Shown one piece after another: positions 1-6,342 of a DNA stretch of 8,451 nt (its first letter is position 1; every line of letters starts with the position of its first letter). The position numbers and the translations under genes were made by a program. The DNA comes from an uncultured Eubacteriales bacterium (GTDB lineage Bacteria > Bacillota > Clostridia > Christensenellales > Borkfalkiaceae). Below the pieces are notes generated by a model, which saw nothing but the letters and a program-made list of their open reading frames with translations, did not search any database and was not told where the DNA came from. The stretch spans positions 1 to 8,451 of the forward strand of contig CATYEP010000077.1 in assembly GCA_958405585.1 (NCBI GenBank). Direction: 5' to 3'.

Positions 1-260
1 ATGGTCCTTGCCTTTACGGCGGAAAATATTTGGGGGTTATTCGTGCAGGTTATGCGGACGGTTTTTTCCGTTCGGGCGGGATAAATAATGTGAACAATCT
101 TTGCATGGATGCTTATTTGACATCGGAATTGTACAAAAAGTATGATAACGTATGTGTATTTTCGGATGCGGATGCCTATGCGGCGGCGCATGGTACGATC
201 AGTTATGAAGTGCTGGTCGATGCCGGCAGACGCGCGGAGAGGGTTTATGTGGAAGGATAA
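1..260 (+). CDS. alr: Alanine racemase, C-terminal end (5' partial)
   Basis: This is the C-terminal part of a pyridoxal-phosphate alanine racemase, which interconverts L- and D-alanine for peptidoglycan. The reading frame is open from position 3 to the TAA at 258-260 and the start lies outside the window. Visible family hallmarks are the AGYADGF segment, the CMD motif that lies next to the active site in the partner subunit, and the closing GTISYEVL...R..RVYV block. The PLP lysine and the catalytic tyrosine lie upstream and cannot be checked. The C-terminal domain is unusually short: only about 13 residues separate GYADG from CMD, against roughly 23 in Bacillus enzymes, and the strand and loop before TISYEV are also trimmed. 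The reading frame is intact, so this looks like a divergent compact form rather than a pseudogene. The next gene overlaps its end by 14 nt. Confidence 0.85.
   Translation, partial: GPCLYGGKYLGVIRAGYADGFFRSGGINNVNNLCMDAYLTSELYKKYDNVCVFSDADAYAAAHGTISYEVLVDAGRRAERVYVEG
236..243 (+). promoter_or_regulatory. Ribosome binding site deciding the cyclo-ligase start
   Basis: GGAGAGGG lies just upstream of ATG 247, with GGAG seven bases from it. The same frame is open upstream and offers an ATG at 142, deep inside alr. The binding site and the family's usual N-terminus (K-x-x-L-R-x-x-M-K-x-R-R) both favour 247. Confidence 0.75.
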
Positions 261-807
261 GTCTCAATTGCGCAGGGAAATGAAAGAGCGACGCCGCGCG
301 GCGTCGGATCGTGCGTCGCGCGATGCTGAAATTTTCGGGCATTTCTTTTCTCTGCCGAAGGTTACAGATTCAAATAAATTTTTTATTTATATGTCATTCG
401 GGAGCGAAGCGGATACGAGAGCTATAATTGCGGAGCTGATAAAACGCGGCAAGGAAGTTTATTTACCGCGTGTGGAAGGCAGGGACATGGTATTTGTGCG
501 TTATACGGGACAGGCCTTGCAAAAGAATGTATATGGGATCGAAGAGCCTGCGGGAGCTGGTGTAACGGAAGGGGCAGACGTGATCGTCTTGCCGATGTTG
601 GCGGCGGACAGGCAGCTGCACCGATTGGGATACGGTGGCGGGTATTACGATCGTTTTTTGCAAAACGAAGAACATGCGTTCAAAATAGGGATCTGTTATG
701 ATTTTCAGCGGACGGACGAGCTGTTTGTACAGGAATATGATGTTCCGGCGGATGTGCTTGTCACGGACAGAAAAATATACGGAAAAGATAATGCGGAGGA
801 ATGGTAA
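247..807 (+). CDS. 5-formyltetrahydrofolate cyclo-ligase
   Basis: This 186-residue protein matches 5-formyltetrahydrofolate cyclo-ligase (MTHFS family), which uses ATP to turn 5-formyl-THF into 5,10-methenyl-THF in the cytoplasm and so recovers a storage or inhibitory folate. The N-terminal helix contains LRREMKERRRAA, typical of the family. The diagnostic ATP/folate-binding loop RLGYGGGYYDR sits around residues 126-136, and a C-terminal stretch ends in the expected D-V-P-x-D-x-L-V-T-D pattern. Length is normal (about 180-200). The usual AFD before the glycine loop reads AAD here. The start at 247 overlaps alr by 14 nt, and the stop TAA shares one base with the ATG of the following membrane-protein gene. 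Identification is confident; the start is likely. Confidence 0.95.
   Translation: MWKDKSQLRREMKERRRAASDRASRDAEIFGHFFSLPKVTDSNKFFIYMSFGSEADTRAIIAELIKRGKEVYLPRVEGRDMVFVRYTGQALQKNVYGIEEPAGAGVTEGADVIVLPMLAADRQLHRLGYGGGYYDRFLQNEEHAFKIGICYDFQRTDELFVQEYDVPADVLVTDRKIYGKDNAEEW
795..800 (+). promoter_or_regulatory. Ribosome binding site deciding the membrane-protein start
   Basis: GGAGGA ends directly at the ATG at 801, too close to serve it, but is six bases from the ATG at 807 in the same frame. Start 807 is therefore preferred over 801. The site lies inside the last codons of the cyclo-ligase gene. Confidence 0.75.
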
Positions 808-1490
808 TGCAGACACTTAAAAAGATCGGCTGGGAAGTGCTTGAATATTTGCGCCGAGGCTTGACACCGTTTTTTATAAAGCTGATGTTCGGCATGACGA
901 TGCTGGCGGTATTGTTCATCGAAAACGTAGAATTGCGTACGATTTTGGTTGTGCTCTTGGTGGGAGCGGACGGATTCTTGTCGTTTATGTTGATGCGTTC
1001 TGCGGGTGAGATGGCATATAAGATGAAGGTTGTCGGGCAGCTTCGGAAGGAGAATAAGCCCACGGGATCGGCGGAAACGGCGGGAGCGTATCGGCCTTGC
1101 AAGGAGTATCGGATATATAAAGGAGTCGTGATCGGTATAGTTGCCAGTTTGGTTGCGATCGTGCTGGTGGTGGTGTCTGGACTTACGGGCAATACAGGGG
1201 CGCGCATTGCGCTGATGTTTATATGCGGTTGGGCGTATGTGCCGGTCGCGGCAGTTTATATGATCATTTTGAGCAGTACGGGGATGGAAGTGATCCCGGT
1301 ATCGTCCGTATGGTATTCGTTCATATTGATAGTGATTTTCATTGTACTGTGCGAGATCGGTTATATTTTGGGCGGAAACAAGGAAAAGCTTCGCCAGTTC
1401 ATGTTGGAGCGCAGTATGCAGTCTGTGGAAAAAGGCAAGGCGGCGAAACAGCAGAATAAGGAACAGGGACAAGGAGCGAAAAGACGGTGA
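807..1490 (+). CDS. Unrecognised multi-pass membrane protein
   Basis: This encodes a 227-residue protein that I do not recognise. By eye it has about five membrane segments: residues 22-39, 45-63, 106-125, 133-155 and 169-190. Between the second and third lies a polar loop of about 40 residues. After the last segment comes a roughly 37-residue hydrophilic tail rich in K, Q, E and R, which is probably cytoplasmic given its charge. The short N-terminus is also basic. No enzymatic motif or metal-binding cluster was seen. Its ATG overlaps the cyclo-ligase stop (TAATG), and its own TGA overlaps the GTG of rsmD by 4 nt, so it appears translationally coupled within a housekeeping operon. This argues for a real, vertically kept gene, although its position says little about function. 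Coding status is well supported; function is unknown. Confidence 0.8.
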   Translation: MQTLKKIGWEVLEYLRRGLTPFFIKLMFGMTMLAVLFIENVELRTILVVLLVGADGFLSFMLMRSAGEMAYKMKVVGQLRKENKPTGSAETAGAYRPCKEYRIYKGVVIGIVASLVAIVLVVVSGLTGNTGARIALMFICGWAYVPVAAVYMIILSSTGMEVIPVSSVWYSFILIVIFIVLCEIGYILGGNKEKLRQFMLERSMQSVEKGKAAKQQNKEQGQGAKRR

Positions 1491-2017
1491 GGATCATCGG
1501 CGGCAAATACAGGGGCAGGGTATTGAGTACGTTCAAGGGGAAGGAAGTTCGACCGACGTCGGACAGAGCGAAAGAATCGTTGTTCAATATTCTGGCACCG
1601 GAAATTTCGGGAGCGAATGTATTAGATCTGTTCTGCGGGAGCGGGAGTATCGGGCTGGAAGCGATATCGCGCGGTGCGGATCTTGTGGTATTCAACGACA
1701 TATCGGAAGACAGTCTTGCGATCCTGCGCAAGAATCTTGCGTTGCTGCGGGTGGATGCCAAGGTGTACAACCTTGATTACAAAGCGTTGCTGGATCGCCT
1801 GGACGTTACTTTTGATATTATATATATTGATCCGCCGTACAAGAGCGGGTACGGGGAAGACGCGTTGAAGCGTGTGGCGCAGCTCAAGTTGCTGAATACG
1901 GGCGGTGTAGTGGTATTGGAGAGTGACAAGCCGTTTGAAGGCGAAGTGGAAAACCTTGTCAAGTATGACGAGCGCAAGTATGGGATTGCGCATCTGACGT
2001 TTTTCACACCCGATTGA
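1487..2017 (+). CDS. rsmD: 16S rRNA (guanine-966 N2)-methyltransferase RsmD
   Basis: RsmD uses S-adenosylmethionine to methylate N2 of guanine 966 (E. coli numbering) of 16S rRNA in the small ribosomal subunit. The 176-residue protein starts with the family signature MRIIGGKYRGR and then RPTSDRAKESLFNIL. The SAM-binding motif VLDLFCGSGSIGLE is at residues 45-58 and the catalytic DPPY motif at 115-118. Length is normal for the family. I use the GTG at 1487: it lies in a GTGA overlap with the upstream stop, has AAGGAG ten bases upstream (1471-1476), and puts the conserved MRIIGG at the N-terminus. The gene is followed by coaD after 29 nt, the same pair order as ylbH-ylbI in B. subtilis. Confidence 0.96.
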   Translation: MRIIGGKYRGRVLSTFKGKEVRPTSDRAKESLFNILAPEISGANVLDLFCGSGSIGLEAISRGADLVVFNDISEDSLAILRKNLALLRVDAKVYNLDYKALLDRLDVTFDIIYIDPPYKSGYGEDALKRVAQLKLLNTGGVVVLESDKPFEGEVENLVKYDERKYGIAHLTFFTPD

Positions 2018-2032
2018 CGGGGTGTTAATCGG

Positions 2033-2039
2033 AAAGGAG
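2033..2039 (+). promoter_or_regulatory. Ribosome binding site deciding the coaD start
   Basis: AAAGGAG ends one base before the ATG at 2041 but seven bases before the in-frame ATG at 2047. Start 2047 also gives the family's usual MKK-x-V-x-x-G-T-F-D-P N-terminus, so the first ATG is probably not used. Confidence 0.75.
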
Positions 2040-2046
2040 CATGAAA

Positions 2047-2541
2047 ATGAAGAAATGTGTGTTTGCGGGGACATTTGATCCGCCGACGCTCGGGCATAAA
2101 GATATAGTGATGAAGAGCCTGGAACTGTTTGACGAAGTGATCGTCGCGATCCTGATCAACCCGAACAAAAAGCCGCTGTTCACGGTAGAGCAGAGGCTTG
2201 CGATGTTGCGGAAGGTATTTGCGGAATACAAAGCGGTTCGTGTTTTGTCGTACGATGGGCTGACGGTCGATCTGTTAAAGAGGGAGGGCGTAAAGTATTA
2301 TGTCCGCGGTATCCGGAACGGGACGGATTATGATTATGAAGCGCAGCTGAATTTTATCAATGTCGACATGTATAAGGATATGATCACGGTATTTTTCCCG
2401 ACGCGGCAGGAGTTTCTGCATATCAGTTCGGGGCTTGTCAAAGACGCATTGCGGTTCAACAAAAATGTTGATAAGTATATACCGGAGGAGATACGGGGGG
2501 ATTTGAAGAAATATCTGGAAGAGGCGAGCGTAAATGTTTGA
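2047..2541 (+). CDS. coaD: Phosphopantetheine adenylyltransferase
   Basis: CoaD transfers AMP from ATP to 4'-phosphopantetheine, giving dephospho-CoA, the penultimate step of coenzyme A synthesis. The 164-residue protein has the nucleotidyltransferase motif GTFDPPTLGH at residues 8-17, with TxGH at 14-17, and VRGIRNGTDYDYE at about 86-98, which matches the substrate-binding V-R-G-x-R block. Residues 126-129 read ISSG, where the family commonly has ISS followed by S or T, and the usual LVKE reads LVKD. Length is typical (about 160). The gene follows rsmD by 29 nt. Its TGA lies inside the next gene, which begins eight bases earlier, so translation of the DAHP synthase is probably coupled to it. 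Confidence 0.96.
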   Translation: MKKCVFAGTFDPPTLGHKDIVMKSLELFDEVIVAILINPNKKPLFTVEQRLAMLRKVFAEYKAVRVLSYDGLTVDLLKREGVKYYVRGIRNGTDYDYEAQLNFINVDMYKDMITVFFPTRQEFLHISSGLVKDALRFNKNVDKYIPEEIRGDLKKYLEEASVNV

Positions 2542-3559
2542 AAGAGAAGAACTGATCCCTGCGGCGGAGGAGATACTGGAGCGGCTGCCGTTGCCTGCGG
2601 CTCTGAAAAAGGTGAAGGCGGAGCGTGACCGATTGGCTTCGGATGTGATCCGCGGGAACACGGATAAATTGTTGCTGATTGTCGGGCCTTGTTCGGCGCA
2701 TGAGAGCAAGCCTGTCCTGGATTATGTGGAGCGGCTGGGAAAGCTGAACGAGAAAGTGCAGGACAAGATCGTGATCGTGCCGCGCATTTATACCAATAAA
2801 CCGCGCACCAAAGGTGTGGGGTATAAAGGGATGTTTACGCAGCCAGATCCGAAAAGCAAGGAAGACATATTGAAAGGGATCTTGACGATCCGACAGCTGC
2901 ATATCGACGCGATCGGTGCGAGCGGGCTTTCGGCGGCGGACGAGATGCTGTATCCGGAGAATTATGCGTATGTGGAAGACTTGCTGACGTATATAGCGAT
3001 TGGTGCGCGTTCGAGTGAAAACCAGATGCACAGGCTTGTATCGAGCGGCATTGAATTGCCGGTCGGGATCAAAAATCCGATGAGCGGCTCCATACCTGTA
3101 CTGCTGAATTCGATCTATGCGGCGCAGAGCGGCGGGCAGGTGTTCAAATACCAAAATTATCAGGTACGGACGAGCGGAAATGAACTTGCGCATGCGGTAT
3201 TGCGCGGGGCGGTTGACGGATACGGAAACGATATTCCGAATTTCCATTATGAAACGGTCATGAAGGTGATCGAAGGTTATTCCAAGACGGGCTTGAAAAA
3301 TCCTGCCATCGTGATCGATGCGAACCATTCGAATTCAGGAAAGCAGTACAAACAGCAGATCCGCATTGTGGAGGAAGTACTGAACAATCGATTGTACGAT
3401 AAGGATTTCAAGAAATACGTCAAGGGATTCATGATCGAAAGTTTTATCGAAGAGGGTTGTCAGAAAGAAGACGTCGTGTACGGGAAATCGATCACGGATC
3501 CGTGTCTTGGCTGGGCGGATACGGAGCGGTTGGTACTGGACATTGCGGATAAGATTTAA
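2534..3559 (+). CDS. aroF: 3-deoxy-7-phosphoheptulonate (DAHP) synthase, type I-alpha
   Basis: DAHP synthase condenses phosphoenolpyruvate with erythrose 4-phosphate, the first step of aromatic amino acid synthesis. The 341-residue protein belongs to the AroF/AroG/AroH class. The four metal ligands are recognisable: Cys53 in GPCSAH, His265 in DANHSNSGKQ, Glu302 in MIESF and Asp322 in SITDPC. KPRT, IGARSSENQMHR and KNPMSGS-type blocks in the middle match substrate-binding regions of the family. There is no fused chorismate mutase or ACT domain, so any feedback control would reside in the barrel itself; which amino acid inhibits it cannot be read here. The start overlaps coaD by 8 nt, with GAGG nine bases upstream. 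It is followed by pheA after 12 nt, so the two enzymes feeding phenylalanine are paired. The symbol aroF is used for the class, not for tyrosine sensitivity. Confidence 0.95.
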   Translation: MFEREELIPAAEEILERLPLPAALKKVKAERDRLASDVIRGNTDKLLLIVGPCSAHESKPVLDYVERLGKLNEKVQDKIVIVPRIYTNKPRTKGVGYKGMFTQPDPKSKEDILKGILTIRQLHIDAIGASGLSAADEMLYPENYAYVEDLLTYIAIGARSSENQMHRLVSSGIELPVGIKNPMSGSIPVLLNSIYAAQSGGQVFKYQNYQVRTSGNELAHAVLRGAVDGYGNDIPNFHYETVMKVIEGYSKTGLKNPAIVIDANHSNSGKQYKQQIRIVEEVLNNRLYDKDFKKYVKGFMIESFIEEGCQKEDVVYGKSITDPCLGWADTERLVLDIADKI

Positions 3560-3571
3560 GGGGTTGCAAGT

Positions 3572-4405
3572 ATGCAGAGAGTGCAGACAGCGCGGTATGC
3601 GCCGCAAGGGAAAACCGGATATCTCGGGCCGGAAGGCAGTTACTCTTTTCTTGCAGCGAAGCAGTTGAGTCCGGACAAGGAGCAAGTACCTTATCACAGT
3701 TTTGCGGGCGTTGTGCAAGCTCTTTTGAAAGGCGAAGTTGAAGAAGCTGTATTGCCGGTGGAGAATACACTGCAGGGAGCCGTAACGCAGAATCTTGATT
3801 TGCTGTATGCAAATGCGGAGTTGTACGCGGTGCGAGCGTTCGTGTTGCCGATCGAACACAGACTGATCGTCAGAAAGGGTACGAAACTTGAAGATATAAC
3901 GCATCTGTATTCGCATCAGCAGGCGATTTTGCAATGTTCTGTGTTTTTGTCGCAGGAGCTGCCGGATGTTAAGATAATATACACGGATTCCACCATGCAG
4001 AGCTTGTCGCACATAAAAGGGAAAGGCGATGCGGGGATCGTGGGCTCGCATGTTCGGAAAGGCGGGCTTGAATTCATCGGCGGGAATATAGCGGATGAAC
4101 CGAAAAACTTTACGCATTTTCTTTTGATCCGAAAAGGAAAAGAAAATCTGCCGCAAACAAGCACCCGTATTTATTTTGCGGCGACTTGTCCGCATGAGCC
4201 GGGCGCTCTGTTAAAAATGCTTCAGATTTTGTCTGTATACGATCTGAACATGACAAAAATCGAATCCCGTCCGATCAAAAATTCTCCGGGAGAATATTGT
4301 TTCTTTGTGGAGTTTGAAGGGGACATATCGGAAAAAAATGTGCGCATGGCGCTGGATCGCCTTTCGGAATATTCAAAAAATTTCAAGCTGCTCGGATGTT
4401 ATTAA
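3572..4405 (+). CDS. pheA: Prephenate dehydratase with C-terminal ACT domain
   Basis: Prephenate dehydratase converts prephenate to phenylpyruvate, the committed step to phenylalanine. The 277-residue protein is a monofunctional enzyme with no chorismate mutase domain. The first half holds GYLGPEGSYS (about residues 16-25), VENTLQGAV and SHQQAILQC. The active-site motif usually written TRF reads THF at residues 181-183: the essential threonine is kept but the arginine is histidine. The C-terminal ACT domain (about 200-277) has PGALL and ESRP, close to the GALV and ESRP motifs that bind phenylalanine, so feedback inhibition by phenylalanine is expected. AAGGGG lies eight bases before ATG 3572. 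It is the last gene of the plus-strand run and converges on ylbJ. Family is clear; the effect of the THF change is unknown. Confidence 0.95.
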   Translation: MQRVQTARYAPQGKTGYLGPEGSYSFLAAKQLSPDKEQVPYHSFAGVVQALLKGEVEEAVLPVENTLQGAVTQNLDLLYANAELYAVRAFVLPIEHRLIVRKGTKLEDITHLYSHQQAILQCSVFLSQELPDVKIIYTDSTMQSLSHIKGKGDAGIVGSHVRKGGLEFIGGNIADEPKNFTHFLLIRKGKENLPQTSTRIYFAATCPHEPGALLKMLQILSVYDLNMTKIESRPIKNSPGEYCFFVEFEGDISEKNVRMALDRLSEYSKNFKLLGCY

Positions 4406-4465
4406 GCCGTGCAGCTTTTTCGGACAGAGAAATTTTATTTTTACGGGCTGCAAAGATTCAAACAT

Positions 4466-4493
4466 AAAAAGCGACATACGTACGCTGTTTTTT
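4466..4493. terminator. Weak bidirectional terminator candidate between pheA and ylbJ
   Basis: A short stem AGCG (4470-4473) / CGCT (4483-4486) with a 9-nt loop is followed on the plus strand by six T (4488-4493). It is preceded by five A (4466-4470), which read as T5 directly after the stem on the minus strand. It sits in the 96-bp gap between two convergent genes, 9 nt beyond the ylbJ stop, where a shared terminator would be expected. The stem is only 4 bp of mixed pairs plus A/T extension, so strength is doubtful. Confidence 0.45.
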
Positions 4494-4501
4494 GTTTCGG
4501 A

Positions 4502-5467
4502 TCAAAGGAATATCGCTTGCAAGAGAAGACAAAGACAGAATGAGAGAAGAGCCTGCAGCAATTTAATTGCGATAAAATGTTTTATTTTTACGCCGGCGGG
4601 TTTGAGAAAAGCGATCTGCTGAGCGAGGATGCTGGCGCCGCCGAGTGTAATACAGAAAGCGGCGCAGGGCAGGGCAAAAAGACCGCCGTATGCGGCAAGT
4701 TCGGCACATCCGCGGGTGCATTCGAGCAGGCCGTGGACGAAGCCGCTGGCGGCAGGGCTCTGATGAAAAAGCGAAAACAGTGCGGAAAACAGAAAGACGG
4801 GAATTTCTATCAGTTTTGTGTTTTCGAGTGCTTTCGCGATGACGCAGAAATAGGCGATGAATCCTCCCACGCATAAAATGGAAATGACGGCACTTTGAAT
4901 GCTTTCTGCAAACACGTTATCAGATTTTTGAAGCGAAACGGGCAGAACTTTGCAGGGCTGTGCGGGTTTTGAAAAGGGGACGGAAAACGCATAGACGAGA
5001 AAGACGCCGCCAAGGTGAGCGGCAAGCAGGATAAAACCTGCTTTGAGGTCGGAAAACATACCGGCGCCGACGCTTCCGAGCAGGAACATGGGGCCGGAGG
5101 TGGAACAGACAAAGCTGGCGCGCGTGGTGTCCTTTTCGGAAATAAGGCCTGCATTTTTCATGTCGAGCAAGCAGCGGCTGCCGACGGGATAACCGGAGAG
5201 TATGCTCAAAAAGATGCAGAGCGAGGAGGCGGCGGGCAGTTTTAAGGAGCGCATGAGAGGGGATAGCCTGTCCGAAATTTTGGCGGCACCTGTTTTGGAG
5301 AGAAGCGAGGCTGTGACCATAAACGGGAACAAGGCGGGCAGGACAGATTTTGACCAAAGGGCGATGCCTTCGGCGCAGGCGGCCGCGTAATCTTTCGGAG
5401 AAGCCAGGAGAAGGAAAGGAAAGAGAAGCAAGACGGCGAAGGCCGCGATTTTTCGGATACGGATCAT
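4502..5467 (-). CDS. ylbJ: Sporulation integral membrane protein YlbJ
   Basis: The 321-residue protein is a polytopic membrane protein matching YlbJ, a nucleoside-recognition (Gate) domain protein needed for sporulation in B. subtilis; its transported or sensed ligand is not established to my knowledge. The first Gate half carries LPALFPF (about 43-49), SGYPVGSR (91-98) and CSTSGPMFLLGSVG (121-134). The second half carries GLLECTRGCAEL (247-258) and a GGASILAQQ-type block (277-285), the pseudo-symmetric repeat. Hydrophobic segments run through the whole chain. The frame stays open upstream to 5590 inside the neighbouring gene, but ATG 5467 gives a short basic start followed by the first membrane segment, as in the family. 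No Shine-Dalgarno sequence precedes it, unlike its neighbours. It is divergent from the patatin gene by 31 bp and convergent with pheA. Confidence 0.9.
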   Translation of the reverse strand: MIRIRKIAAFAVLLLFPFLLLASPKDYAAACAEGIALWSKSVLPALFPFMVTASLLSKTGAAKISDRLSPLMRSLKLPAASSLCIFLSILSGYPVGSRCLLDMKNAGLISEKDTTRASFVCSTSGPMFLLGSVGAGMFSDLKAGFILLAAHLGGVFLVYAFSVPFSKPAQPCKVLPVSLQKSDNVFAESIQSAVISILCVGGFIAYFCVIAKALENTKLIEIPVFLFSALFSLFHQSPAASGFVHGLLECTRGCAELAAYGGLFALPCAAFCITLGGASILAQQIAFLKPAGVKIKHFIAIKLLQALLSFCLCLLLQAIFL

Positions 5468-5473
5468 ACTAAA

Positions 5474-5502
5474 AATATATGAACGGAGCAAAGAGATTAT
5501 GA
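5474..5502 (-). promoter_or_regulatory. Candidate SigE-type promoter for ylbJ
   Basis: Reading the minus strand, TCATAAT (5502-5496) is followed after 14 nt by CATATATT (5481-5474). These resemble the SigE consensus (KMATATT, about 14 nt, CATACAMT), with one mismatch in the -35 and two in the -10. B. subtilis ylbJ is a sporulation gene, so mother-cell control fits. The implied transcription start falls on or next to ATG 5467, which would make the mRNA leaderless, matching the absent ribosome binding site. The motif is short and AT-rich, so chance is possible. Confidence 0.3.
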
Positions 5503-6341
5503 ACAGAAAACTGGGGCTTGCGCTGGGAGCAGGCGGGGCGCGCGGCGTGGCACATATCGGATTTTTGAAGGCGTTGGAAGAGGAAGGCATCCGCCCCGAT
5601 TTTATTTCGGGATCGTCGATGGGCAGTATTATCGGTGCCTGTTACGCAAAAGGAATGAGTGCGGATGAAATGCAGCAGACCGTTCAGCAGCTGTCGGCGT
5701 TTGACATTGTGGATCTGGGACTTCTGACTTTGAGCAAATTAGGATTGATGCGGTGGACAAAAGTTAGGAAGATGATGCTTTCACTGTTGCAGGATTGTGA
5801 TTTTTCCGATCTGAAGATTCCTTTTTGCTGTGTTTCGGTCGATCTGATATCGGGAACATTGAAGACGTTTCGAGAGGGAAACGTTACGGATGCGATTTTA
5901 GCATCGAGTTCCATGCCGACGGTGTTCAGACCTGTGGAAAAGGACGGGATGCTTTTAGTAGACGGCGGAGTCTTGTGTCGGGTGCCGGTCAAACAGGTGC
6001 GCGAGATGGGCGCGGATGTCGTTGTGGCGGTCGATGTTCTCGGAAAATGCGGGAGTGTCGAGAAAGTTCCGAATGTGCTGTCGCTGATCACGCGCGTGTA
6101 TGATATTATGGATTATGAAAGAACGCACGATCATTGCAGGAGAAAGAGCGAGCGGGCGGATCTTTGGTTGGAGCCGGACATGGGGCAGATCTCGCAGTAT
6201 AAAATGAAATATCATCCGACGGCGTATGAGTCCGGGTATCGGCTCGGGAAAGAGAATGCGGAAAACATAAAAGCGCTGATGCGCGGCGAAAAATTGCCGC
6301 ACAGATTGAAAAAAGGAGCGAAGGCGGAACGGAGCGAATAA
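5499..6341 (+). CDS. ylbK: Patatin-like phospholipase / esterase (YlbK/RssA type)
   Basis: This encodes a 280-residue patatin-family serine hydrolase, expected to cleave acyl esters of lipids. The oxyanion loop GAGGARG is at residues 10-16, and the nucleophile elbow GSSMG at 38-42 places the serine at 40. The catalytic aspartate is Asp155 in VDGG, giving the Ser-Asp dyad. There is no signal peptide or membrane segment, so it is probably cytoplasmic or loosely membrane-bound. The C-terminal region (about 195-280) is charged and less conserved. ATG 5499 has GGAG ten bases upstream (5485-5488). Its position beside ylbJ matches ylbK of B. subtilis, which is why I use that symbol; the substrate is unknown. 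It is followed one base later by rarA and carries that gene's ribosome binding site in its last codons. Confidence 0.93.
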   Translation: MNRKLGLALGAGGARGVAHIGFLKALEEEGIRPDFISGSSMGSIIGACYAKGMSADEMQQTVQQLSAFDIVDLGLLTLSKLGLMRWTKVRKMMLSLLQDCDFSDLKIPFCCVSVDLISGTLKTFREGNVTDAILASSSMPTVFRPVEKDGMLLVDGGVLCRVPVKQVREMGADVVVAVDVLGKCGSVEKVPNVLSLITRVYDIMDYERTHDHCRRKSERADLWLEPDMGQISQYKMKYHPTAYESGYRLGKENAENIKALMRGEKLPHRLKKGAKAERSE

Positions 6342-6342
6342 G

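Noticed and set aside
2456..3328. Long minus-strand open frame opposite aroF (290 codons)
   Set aside because: It mirrors the codon bias of the clearly real aroF gene. The translation is rich in R, H and Q with no domain, which is typical of antisense shadow frames. The same applies to the frames opposite the membrane-protein gene and pheA (705-1472, 3335-4195).
4407..4451. CCGT-GCAGC at 4407-4415 and ACGG-GCTGC at 4443-4451, a possible pseudoknot after pheA
   Set aside because: The two pairings are mutually exclusive or need a zero-length connecting loop, and no T run follows, so a functional structure is unlikely.
5468..5590. N-terminal extension of YlbJ to an ATG at 5590
   Set aside because: It would overlap the start of the patatin gene by 92 bases on the opposite strand, and the added residues are the antisense of its conserved glycine loop region.
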